Origin: Mycobacterium botniense
GTDB taxonomy: Bacteria; Actinomycetota; Actinomycetes; Mycobacteriales; Mycobacteriaceae
DNA: 64,000 nucleotides
Assembly (NCBI RefSeq): GCF_010723305.1
Contig: NZ_BLKW01000002.1
Location: 1,674,001-1,738,000 of the forward strand
Reading direction: 5' to 3'
The position numbers were made by a program, and so were the translations under genes. The notes under the pieces are model-generated. The model was not told the DNA's origin. It saw only the letters and a list, made by a program, of their open reading frames with translations, and ran no database searches. How positions within the stretch are numbered: the stretch's first letter is position 1; each line of letters opens with the position of its first letter. Shown here piece after piece: positions 45,229 to 53,090 of this stretch.

Positions 45229-46251
45229 TTACAAGTGGTGTTTGTAGGTGTCGTAATCGGCGTCCGGTTCTCCGGTCGGCCGGAAATACTCGATGTTGTC
45301 GATGCCTAAGCCCCATTCCTCACGCGGTTTCCACACCGCCTCGACGCGCATGCCCATCCGGACCTCGTGCGCATCCACCTCGGCAACGAGGTGCAACAAC
45401 GGAATGTCAGCGCCGTCGAGCAGCACATAGGCGGCCACATAGGGGGGCTTGATGCGCTGGCCCATGAACGGGATATTGATAATCGCGAACGTCGTCACCG
45501 TGCCTTTGTCCGGCAGTTCGACGAACTCGGTCATCGGCAGACCGGTCGCAGGATCAGCTTCGCGCGGCGGGAAGTACACCTTGCCCGGTTCTCCGCCATC
45601 GCCACCCGTGCGGGCACCCAGCAGCTTGCCTTGCTGCAACGCGCGCAGATACACACTTTCCGGATGCGAAGCACTGTGCTGAATCTCCATGTCGATCGGG
45701 GTGACGACGATGGTGACCGGATCACGGGCCTCGTGCTGGGCAGTGTCCGCCTCAGATGTCGCCTCAGATGTTTCTGCCTCACCGAGAGCGAAATAGGCGA
45801 TGTCGGTGATGGCGCCGACCGGCTTGTCGGCCCAGTGCACGTGCACCCGGGTACCGGTGCGGATAGCTTTGGGATCACCGACATCCACGGCGTGCACCAG
45901 CGGAGTGTCGGCGCCGTCGAGTTTGATTAGCGCCCAGGCGAACGGGCGGTCCAGTGGCTGGCCGGCGACCGGCTGAGGTTGCCACGTCCAGGACACCACA
46001 GTCCCGGTTGTCGACACCGGTACCATCTCGTCCAGCGGTTCGTAGGTGACCGGGTCATATTCGGCCGGTGGCACATGCACCCGACCATCGGATCCGCGCA
46101 CGCCCAGGATGTGGCGGTCACGGAGTGCCGTGAAAAACTTGCTCAACGTGGGGCCGACTGAACGTTCGTAGTCGAACGACAACCTCAGCGGCGCGGAAAG
46201 AGGTGGTTCCGGATGGTCGATCAGGGTCAAGCGGCTTGAACGAGCTGTCAC
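45229..46251 (-). CDS. Two-domain OB-fold (DUF35) protein, Rv3521-like
   Basis: This 340-residue protein has two similar halves, each an OB-fold of the DUF35 family: an N-terminal half around VHVPPAEYDPVTYEPLDEMVPV with WTWQPQPVAGQPLDRPFAWALIKLDGAD, and a second half around KVYFPPREADPATGLPMTEFVEL with FMGQRIKPPYVAAYVLLDGAD. A Glu/Thr-rich linker (near 160-172) joins them. DUF35 domains partner thiolase-fold aldolases, as ChsH2 does with Ltp2, so this is the predicted partner of Ltp3 and Ltp4. The GTG at 46251 was chosen because the longer frame starts inside or beyond the KstR box. Confidence 0.85.
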   Translation of the reverse strand: MTARSSRLTLIDHPEPPLSAPLRLSFDYERSVGPTLSKFFTALRDRHILGVRGSDGRVHVPPAEYDPVTYEPLDEMVPVSTTGTVVSWTWQPQPVAGQPLDRPFAWALIKLDGADTPLVHAVDVGDPKAIRTGTRVHVHWADKPVGAITDIAYFALGEAETSEATSEADTAQHEARDPVTIVVTPIDMEIQHSASHPESVYLRALQQGKLLGARTGGDGGEPGKVYFPPREADPATGLPMTEFVELPDKGTVTTFAIINIPFMGQRIKPPYVAAYVLLDGADIPLLHLVAEVDAHEVRMGMRVEAVWKPREEWGLGIDNIEYFRPTGEPDADYDTYKHHL

Positions 46252-46260
46252 GGCTTCGAG

Positions 46261-46274
46261 TAGAACAGGTTCTA
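46261..46274. promoter_or_regulatory. KstR operator between the ltp4-ltp3 operon and the LLM gene
   Basis: TAGAACAGGTTCTA is a perfect palindrome for six bases on each side and fits TnnAACnnGTTnnA. It lies 9 bp before the GTG at 46251 and 35 bp before the ATG at 46310. Confidence 0.9.
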
Positions 46275-46309
46275 ACAACGGTGGCAAGAATCGGTCGAAA
46301 GGTAGTCTA

Positions 46310-47341
46310 ATGAAGCTCGGCCTTCAGCTTGGATACTGGGGGGCTCAGCCGCCGCAGAACGCCGGGGAATTGGTGGCTGCCGCCGAGGAGGCGGGTTTCG
46401 ACGCGGTGTTCACCGCCGAGGCCTGGGGATCGGATGCTTACACTCCGCTGGCCTGGTGGGGGGCGTCGACCCGCCGGGTGCGACTGGGCACCTCGGTGGT
46501 CCAGCTGTCTGCGCGGAGCCCGACGGCGTGCGCGATGGCCGCCCTGACGCTCGATCACCTGTGCGGTGGCCGGCACATTCTCGGGCTGGGAGTGTCCGGC
46601 CCCCAGGTGGTAGAGGGCTGGTATGGCCAGCCGTTTCCCAAGCCGCTGGCCCGCACCCGTGAATACATCAATATCATCCGCCAGGTGTGGGCCCGCGAGA
46701 AACCGGTGACCAGCGACGGCCCGCACTACCCGCTGCCGCTCACCGGTGAGGGGACAACGGGTCTGGGCAAGGCGCTCAAGCCCATCACCCACCCGCTGCG
46801 CGCCGACATCCCGATCATGCTGGGCGCCGAAGGCCCTAAGAACGTCGCGCTGGCGGCCGAGATTTGCGACGGCTGGCTCCCCATTTTCTATGCGCCGCGG
46901 CTGGCGGGTATGTACAACGAATGGCTCGACGAGGGCTTCGCGCGGCCAAATGCGCGCCGTACCCGGGCGGACTTCGAGATCTGTGCGACCGCGCAGGTAG
47001 TGATCACCGACGACCGGGCGGCGGCCTTCGCGGGCATCAAGCCCTATCTGGCCCTCTACATGGGCGGTATGGGATCCGAGGACACCAACTTCCACGCCGA
47101 CGTGTACCGGCGCATGGGTTATGCCGAGGTGGTCGAGGACGTGACCAGGCTCTTCCGCAGTAACCGCAAGGATGAAGCCGCCAAGGTGATCCCCGACGAA
47201 CTCGTCGACGATGCCGTGATCGTCGGCGACCTCGACTACGTGCGTAAGCAGATCAGCGTGTGGGAAGCTGCCGGGGTCACCATGATGGTGGTGTCAGCGC
47301 GCAGCCCCGAGCAGGTCCGCGAGCTGGCCGGCGTGCTGTGA
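46310..47341 (+). CDS. LLM-class F420-dependent oxidoreductase (Rv3520c-like)
   Basis: This 343-residue luciferase-like TIM barrel has GFDAVFTAEAWGSDAYTPLAWWG near 29-51, RHILGLGVSGPQVVEGWYG near 88-106, and the conserved DIPIMLGAEGPKNVALAAEICDGW. It matches Rv3520c, expected to bind F420. It is a single gene driven by the KstR box at 46261. The reaction is not known. It is only distantly related to the LLM gene at 42085. Confidence 0.9.
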   Translation: MKLGLQLGYWGAQPPQNAGELVAAAEEAGFDAVFTAEAWGSDAYTPLAWWGASTRRVRLGTSVVQLSARSPTACAMAALTLDHLCGGRHILGLGVSGPQVVEGWYGQPFPKPLARTREYINIIRQVWAREKPVTSDGPHYPLPLTGEGTTGLGKALKPITHPLRADIPIMLGAEGPKNVALAAEICDGWLPIFYAPRLAGMYNEWLDEGFARPNARRTRADFEICATAQVVITDDRAAAFAGIKPYLALYMGGMGSEDTNFHADVYRRMGYAEVVEDVTRLFRSNRKDEAAKVIPDELVDDAVIVGDLDYVRKQISVWEAAGVTMMVVSARSPEQVRELAGVL

Positions 47342-47361
47342 ACCCAACCTTGCCACCTGAT

Positions 47362-47375
47362 TAGAACACGTTCTA
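47362..47375. promoter_or_regulatory. KstR operator in a convergent intergenic space
   Basis: TAGAACACGTTCTA is a perfect match and perfect palindrome, but lies 3' of two convergent genes (LLM at 46310 and ADC-like at 47455). See the finding on the orphan box. Confidence 0.85.
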
Positions 47376-47454
47376 GATTGGCCGCGTGACCGAGACGCGA
47401 TCACGATCGGCCCGGCGTTGGCGTGGGCCGATCGAGCCCCCTAACGGAGAAAGG

Positions 47455-48174
47455 TCAGATCGGGTGGGCGTCGCCAAACGTCATCTCCACGTTGGCCGCA
47501 GATTGGGACATCAACGCGCGCTTCGGCAGCCCCAGAGACGCAAGTTCTTTGGCGTAGGCGTGGTCACCCAGCCACAGGCGCGCACCCCCCAACCGCGCGC
47601 GCAGACCCGTTACGCGCATCTGCCAGGGAACCTCGCGGGTGACGCCGTCGCGGTGCGCGTAGGTTGTGAGAACCTGGCTGCGCGACGTCAACCGTCCTGG
47701 TATTGGCAGACCGGGGCGGAACTCGATACCAACGATCAGTTGGCCGTCGGCGCTCACCTCGAACGTGAAGTCCTTGCGGTCTCGCACCCGGAAGTCCGCC
47801 ATGATTTTCGGGAATCCCCAGATCGTGCGGCCGGCTTCCAGGGTGAATGTCTGGTCGACCGGCAGGTGATGGATGAACGCCGCTGCCTTGGCCAGCGCCT
47901 TGGGGCCGCGGGCACGCCGGCCGGGCGGGTTCACCATGATGGCGGTGCCGTATTCGTGGTACTGCCCGAGATCGCCGTCGACGTACCGCACCAGCATCTG
48001 CATGACCACCGCTCGGCCGGGCAGGTATTCGCACACGGTCAACCCGCTGTAGTCGATGAGGCGCTGGGCCGGTGCCGCGGGCACCGAGAACGCGGCGCTG
48101 TGCAGATCGGCGGTACGGATCCGGATCGGCATCGTCAGTACCGTGCCGGCAATGGTGTGCTGCGAGACGGACAT
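47455..48174 (-). CDS. Acetoacetate-decarboxylase-family protein (Rv3519-like)
   Basis: This 239-residue protein has the ADC fold (VLTMPIRIRTADLHSA near the N-terminus, EYGTAIMVNPPG, GRTIWGFPKIMADFRV). ADC enzymes use a Schiff-base Lys; K128 in WGFPKIMADF is the candidate. It corresponds to Rv3519. Only 28 bp lie between its ATG and that of cyp142, and no KstR box is visible there. Its substrate is unknown; a beta-keto acid from sterol breakdown would fit. Confidence 0.82.
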   Translation of the reverse strand: MSVSQHTIAGTVLTMPIRIRTADLHSAAFSVPAAPAQRLIDYSGLTVCEYLPGRAVVMQMLVRYVDGDLGQYHEYGTAIMVNPPGRRARGPKALAKAAAFIHHLPVDQTFTLEAGRTIWGFPKIMADFRVRDRKDFTFEVSADGQLIVGIEFRPGLPIPGRLTSRSQVLTTYAHRDGVTREVPWQMRVTGLRARLGGARLWLGDHAYAKELASLGLPKRALMSQSAANVEMTFGDAHPI

Positions 48175-48202
48175 GTCGCTCACTGTAATGCGGAGGACTG
48201 TG

Positions 48203-49405
48203 ATGACTGAAGTGGTCACCAAACCGGATGTCGACCTGGCCGACGGCACTTTTTACGCCAGTGGGGAGGCCCGGGCAGCGTACCGTTGGATGCGGGCCAA
48301 CCAGCCGGTGTTTCGGGACCGCAACGGGCTGGCGGCGGCGTCGACCTACCAGGCGGTGATCGACGCTGAGCGCCAGCCAGAGTTGTTCTCCAACGCCGGT
48401 GGGATCCGGCCGGACCAGCCCGCGATGCCGATGATGATCGACATGGACGATCCCGCACATCTGCTGCGGCGCAAGCTGGTCAACGCCGGCTTCACCCGCA
48501 AACGGGTGCGCGACCGGGAAGAATCGATCGTCACGCTGTGCGACGTGTTGATCGACGCCGTGTGTGAACGCGGCGAATGCGACTTCGTCCGCGACTTGGC
48601 CGCACCGCTGCCGATGGCGGTCATCGGAGACATGCTCGGTGTGCGCCCCGACCAGCGGGACATGTTTCTCAAATGGTCTGACGACCTGGTGACGTTTTTG
48701 AGTTCGCATGTTTCCCAGGACGATTTCCAGATCACCATGGACGCTTTCGCCGCCTACACGGAATTCACCATGGGCATCATCGCCGCGCGCAAGCAGCAGC
48801 CTACCGATGACCTCATCAGTGTGCTGATTCATGCCGAAGTCGACGGCGAGCGGCTGACCGACGACGAGATCGTCATGGAGACACTGCTGATCCTCATCGG
48901 CGGCGATGAAACCACCCGGCATACCCTGAGTGGGGGCACGGAGCAGCTGCTGCGCAACGACGACCAGTGGAACTTGCTGCAGCGCAACCCCGATCTGCTG
49001 CCGAGTGCTATCGAGGAGATGCTGCGCTGGACGTCGCCGGTAAAAAACATGTGCCGCATTCTGACCGCCGACACCGAATTCCACGGCACCCCGCTGCATA
49101 AAGGCGAAAAGATGATGCTGCTCTTCGAGTCGGCAAACTTCGACGAATCCGTGTTCGACGAGCCCGAACGCTTCGATATCACCCGAAACCCCAACAGCCA
49201 TCTCGCGTTTGGCTTCGGCACCCATTTCTGTCTGGGTAATCAGCTCGCTCGGCTCGAACTGACGTTGATGACCCGTCGGGTGCTGCAGCGGCTGCCCGAT
49301 TTGCGGTTGGCTTCCCAACAGGTGCTGCCACTGCGGCCAGCGAACTTCGTCAGCGGTCTGGAATCGATGCCGGTGGTGTTTACGCCGACCAAGCCGCTGC
49401 ACTGA
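48203..49405 (+). CDS. cyp142: Cytochrome P450 CYP142
   Basis: This 400-residue P450 has the I-helix LIGGDETTRHTL, ExxR (EMLR) and the heme loop FGFGTHFCLGNQLAR with ligand C343. CYP142 is the second sterol C26/C27 hydroxylase, acting in place of CYP125 and with opposite stereochemistry. GGAGGA lies about 9 bp before the ATG. It appears intact here, which matters because some tuberculosis-complex strains have inactive copies. Confidence 0.95.
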   Translation: MTEVVTKPDVDLADGTFYASGEARAAYRWMRANQPVFRDRNGLAAASTYQAVIDAERQPELFSNAGGIRPDQPAMPMMIDMDDPAHLLRRKLVNAGFTRKRVRDREESIVTLCDVLIDAVCERGECDFVRDLAAPLPMAVIGDMLGVRPDQRDMFLKWSDDLVTFLSSHVSQDDFQITMDAFAAYTEFTMGIIAARKQQPTDDLISVLIHAEVDGERLTDDEIVMETLLILIGGDETTRHTLSGGTEQLLRNDDQWNLLQRNPDLLPSAIEEMLRWTSPVKNMCRILTADTEFHGTPLHKGEKMMLLFESANFDESVFDEPERFDITRNPNSHLAFGFGTHFCLGNQLARLELTLMTRRVLQRLPDLRLASQQVLPLRPANFVSGLESMPVVFTPTKPLH

Positions 49406-49490
49406 ATCACCCAACGTGTGCCGTTGGGCACCGACACGTGCACCGACGTGCCGTCAGGGCGGCAAATCCGCTCGCAGGTCGCCCGGGGCC

Positions 49491-50291
49491 TCAGCGTCCT
49501 GTGAACTGGGGTACGCGTTTCTCGGCGAACGCCTTCGGGCCTTCTTTGGCGTCTTCGGAGAGGAACACCTGAATACCGATCCGGGTGTCGACTGTGAAGG
49601 CCTCGTTCTCCGGCAGGCCCTCAGTCTCGCGGATGGACCGTAGTATCGCCTGCACAGCCAGTGGTCCGTTGGCCGAAATCACATCGGCAATCTCCAGCGC
49701 CTTAGCCAGTGCCTGCCCATCAGGGACAACATGGCCGATCAGCCCGATCTCCTTGGCCTCGGCGGCGGTAATGTGCCGGCCGGTCAGCAGCAGATCACAG
49801 GCATGCGTGTAGGGAATCTGGCGCACCAGCCGCACCGCCGAGCCGCCCATCGGGTACAAACTCCAGCGCGCCTCGGAGATGCCGAATCTGGCGCTCTCAC
49901 CGGCTATCCGGATGTCGGTGCCCTGCAGGATCTCGGTGCCGCCGGCGATGGCGGGGCCTTCGACCGCGGCGATCAGCGGCTTAGTCAGCCGGCGACCCTT
50001 GAGCAGCGCGTCGATGCGTGAGGGGTCGTAGCTGCCGTCTTTGAACGATTCACCCGGCGGGCGGGCGTTTGCCGCCTTCAGGTCCATGCCCGCGCAGAAG
50101 TAGCCGCCGGCGCCGGTGAGGATGCAGCAGCGGATGTCAGGGTCGGTGTCGACGCGATCCCACGCCTCGACCATGATTTGCATCATTTCGCCGCTGAGCG
50201 CGTTGCGTGCAGCAGGGCGGTTCATCGTCACGATCAGGGTGTGTCCGCGCTGTTCAACCAGGGCGTCTGGTTCTTTCTCCGAGTCGCTCAC
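49491..50291 (-). CDS. echA19: Enoyl-CoA hydratase EchA19
   Basis: This 266-residue crotonase has the oxyanion-hole loops [12 protein letters not shown] near 65-76 and [21 protein letters not shown], with Glu in [15 protein letters not shown] at the catalytic position. EchA19 hydrates the sterol side-chain 2-enoyl-CoA. It starts at GTG and has a KstR box 44 bp upstream, shared with fadD19. Confidence 0.93.
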   Translation of the reverse strand: MSDSEKEPDALVEQRGHTLIVTMNRPAARNALSGEMMQIMVEAWDRVDTDPDIRCCILTGAGGYFCAGMDLKAANARPPGESFKDGSYDPSRIDALLKGRRLTKPLIAAVEGPAIAGGTEILQGTDIRIAGESARFGISEARWSLYPMGGSAVRLVRQIPYTHACDLLLTGRHITAAEAKEIGLIGHVVPDGQALAKALEIADVISANGPLAVQAILRSIRETEGLPENEAFTVDTRIGIQVFLSEDAKEGPKAFAEKRVPQFTGR

Positions 50292-50335
50292 GAGTGTCTG
50301 CCTTCCTGCGAGTGGGCCACAGACTTGTCAGGAAA

Positions 50336-50349
50336 TGTAACACGTTCTA
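50336..50349. promoter_or_regulatory. KstR operator between echA19 and fadD19
   Basis: TGTAACACGTTCTA fits TnnAACnnGTTnnA exactly. It ends 10 bp before the fadD19 GTG and lies 44 bp from echA19. Confidence 0.9.
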
Positions 50350-50359
50350 ATTTGGGGCC

Positions 50360-52006
50360 GTGGCCCTCAACATCGCCGACCTCGCCGAGCACGCCATCGA
50401 CGCTGTGCCTGACCGTGTCGCCCTGATCTGCGGCGACGACCAGCTGACCTACGCGCAGCTGGAGGAGAAGGCCAACCGCTTCGCGCACTATTTGCTCGAC
50501 CGGGGGGTTAAAAAAGACGACAAAGTCGGGCTGTACTGCCGCAACCGCAACGAGATCGTCATCGCGATGCTGGGCATCGTCAAAGCCGGCGCGATCCTGG
50601 TCAACGTCAACTTCCGCTACGTCGAAAGCGAGCTGCGCTACCTGTTCGACAACTCCGACATGGTGGCGCTGGTACACGAGCGCCAATACGCCGAGCGGGT
50701 CGCCAACGTGCTGCCGGATACGCCCGAGGTCAAGACGGTGCTGGTCGTGGAGGACGGCAGCGACAAGGACTACCAGCGCTACGGCGGTGTCGAGTTTTAC
50801 TCTGCGCTTGAGCAGGGATCGCCCGAAAGGGATTTCGGCCCGCGCAGCGCCGACGACATCTATCTGCTCTACACCGGCGGCACCACCGGCTTCCCCAAGG
50901 GCGTGATGTGGCGCCATGAGGACATCTATCGGGTGCTGCTCGGCGGAACCGACTTCGCGACAGGCGAATACGTCAAGGACGAGTACGACTTGGCCAAGCA
51001 GGCCGCCGCCGGGCCTCCGATGATCCGCTTCCCGATCCCACCTATGATCCACGGCGCGACCCAGTCAGCCACCTGGATGGCGCTGTTCTCCGGCGGAACC
51101 ATTGTGCTGGCACCGGAATTCGACGCTGAAGAAGTCTGGCGGACCATCCACAAACACAAGGTCAACCTGTTGTTCTTCACCGGTGACGCGATGGCGCGCC
51201 CGCTGCTGGACGCGCTCATCGCCGCGCGGGAAGCCGGCGAGGAATACGACCTGTCTTCGTTGTACCTGCTGGCCAGCACCGCCGCACTATTCTCGCCAAG
51301 CATCAAGGAGAAACTGCTTGAGCTGCTGCCGAATCGGGTCATAACCGACTCGATCGGCTCGTCGGAAACCGGCTTCGGCGGCACCAGCGTCGTCGCCAAG
51401 GGCCAGACGGACGCCCGCGGACCCCGGGTCAGCATCGACAAGTGGACCGTGGTGCTCGACGAGGACGGCAACGAGGTTAAGCCGGGCTCGGGTGTCAGGG
51501 GTGTCATCGCCAAGCGCGGCCATGTCCCGGTCGGCTACTACAAGGACCCGGAGAAATCGGCGGCCACCTTCCGGGTGATCAATGGCGTGCGCTACGCCAT
51601 TCCCGGGGACTACGCCACCGTCGAGGACGACGGCACGGTGACCTTGCTCGGTCGGGGCTCGCAGTCCATCAACACCGGCGGGGAAAAGGTGTATCCCGAG
51701 GAGGTGGAAGCTGCGCTCAAGGCCCATCCTGACGTGTTCGACGCCCTCGTGGTCGGGGTTCCCGACGAGCGGTACGGCCAGTGCGTGGCAGCAGTCGTCC
51801 AGCCGCGGGCAGGAGCACGCCCCTCGCTGGCGGAACTCGATGCGTTTGTGCGCAGCGAGATCGCCGGATACAAAGTGCCCCGCGCACTGTGGTATGTCGA
51901 CGAGGTGAAACGTTCCCCCGCCGGTAAGCCCGATTACCGCTGGGCCAAAGAGCAAACCGAAGCCCGGCCCGCCGACGACGTACATGCCAAACACGTGCGG
52001 GCCTGA
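50360..52006 (+). CDS. fadD19: Sterol side-chain acyl-CoA ligase FadD19
   Basis: This 548-residue ANL ligase has the P-loop LLYTGGTTGFPKGVMWRHED near 172-191, SIGSSETGFGG, the hinge GDYATVEDDGTVTLLGRGSQSINTGGEKVYP and the catalytic Lys in RSPAGKPDYRWAKE. FadD19 activates the C26/C24 branched side-chain acids. It starts at GTG, 10 bp after the KstR box. A 236-bp gap follows with no gene. Confidence 0.95.
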   Translation: MALNIADLAEHAIDAVPDRVALICGDDQLTYAQLEEKANRFAHYLLDRGVKKDDKVGLYCRNRNEIVIAMLGIVKAGAILVNVNFRYVESELRYLFDNSDMVALVHERQYAERVANVLPDTPEVKTVLVVEDGSDKDYQRYGGVEFYSALEQGSPERDFGPRSADDIYLLYTGGTTGFPKGVMWRHEDIYRVLLGGTDFATGEYVKDEYDLAKQAAAGPPMIRFPIPPMIHGATQSATWMALFSGGTIVLAPEFDAEEVWRTIHKHKVNLLFFTGDAMARPLLDALIAAREAGEEYDLSSLYLLASTAALFSPSIKEKLLELLPNRVITDSIGSSETGFGGTSVVAKGQTDARGPRVSIDKWTVVLDEDGNEVKPGSGVRGVIAKRGHVPVGYYKDPEKSAATFRVINGVRYAIPGDYATVEDDGTVTLLGRGSQSINTGGEKVYPEEVEAALKAHPDVFDALVVGVPDERYGQCVAAVVQPRAGARPSLAELDAFVRSEIAGYKVPRALWYVDEVKRSPAGKPDYRWAKEQTEARPADDVHAKHVRA

Positions 52007-52242
52007 TCCGCACCCCGTCGTCATGTGCAGTGCATTGGGGAAGCTCACCGCAGGATAAGCGCCAATGCCCCGCGACCCGGCCGCGTGCCTCACGGCCAGC
52101 TCAGAAGACGGCCGATCGTGGTCTCAATATCGCACGGTGAGCTTTCGGGAGCGTCGAGAGTTTCGAGCCCGATGAACACGGCTTGTCCGTTTCGCAAACG
52201 CCTTCTTTGAACTCCGTCCGACCCCGCTACAGTCGAGATGAG

Positions 52243-53090
52243 ATGACGATCGATGTGTGGATGCAGCACCCGGCCCCGCGTTTCCTCGCCGGCGATATGC
52301 TGGCGTCGTTGCAAGGCTGGACCGGCGATGCGGTACCCCACACCGAAATCCCGATCGAGGCGGCCATCGACTCCATGGATGCCGAGGCAGTGGACATTGG
52401 CCTGCTATCCGCGTGGCGCCGGCCCCAACAGTCAAGATCTTGTCGGCAACGACGAGGTTGCAGGCTGGATTCGACTGCACACCAACCGGTTTGCTGGTTT
52501 GGCAGAAGTCGATCTGGATCGGCCGATGGAGGCGGTACGTGAGCTGCGGCGACGAGTACGCGACGACGCCTTTGTTGGCCTGCGGGTGGTGCCGTGGCTG
52601 TGGAACGCGCCGCCGACGGATCGCCGCTGTTATCCGCTGTTCGCCGAATGTGTCGAGTTGGGCGTCCCGTTCTGCACCCAGGCCGGTCACACCGGCCCGC
52701 TGCGGCCCTCGGAGACCGGACGCCCGATTCCCTACATGGACCAGGCCGTCCTGGACTTTCCAGAACTGGTCATCGTGTGCGGGCATGTTGGTTATCCGTG
52801 GACCGAGGAGATGGTTGCGGTGGCCCGCAGCACGGGAATATCTACACCGACACCTCGGCCTACACCACCACATGGTTGCCCGAAGAACTCGTCCGGTTCA
52901 TGAAACCGGTACCGGGCAGCGAAAAGTGTTATTCGCAACCAATTATCCGATGATCGGGCACTCGCACGGCCTGGAAGGTTTCGACCAACTCGGGCTCGCC
53001 GACGAAGCTTGCCGCGACCATCTGCACGGCAACGCCGAGCGCGTCTTCAGGCTCGCAACAAGACTCGAGATGCGAAAGGTGCACTCATGA
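52243..53090 (+). pseudogene. Frameshifted metal-dependent amidohydrolase (Rv3510c-like)
   Basis: The full protein can be read only by changing frame three times: MTIDVWMQHPAPRFLAGDM to GLLSAWR (52243-52420), then GPNSQDLVGNDEVAGWIRLH through CGHVGYPWTEEMVAVAR (to about 52830), then HGNIYTDTSAYTTTW (to about 52910), then GQRKVLFATNYPMIGHSHG to the end at 53090. Each shift fits a single-base indel. Homologous to Rv3510c, an amidohydrolase-2 family protein. The rest of the sequence is well kept, so the loss is recent or the reading is wrong. The stop overlaps the ilvX ATG. Confidence 0.82.

Noticed and set aside
47564-49414. 616-codon open frame on the minus strand over cyp142 and beyond
   Set aside because: It lies wholly antisense to cyp142 and the ADC-like gene and is Arg/His/Gly-rich as expected from GC-rich third positions. 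The sense frames have clear family motifs.
52183-52242. N-terminal extension of the amidohydrolase remnant
   Set aside because: The added residues have no match to the family, which begins at MTIDVW.
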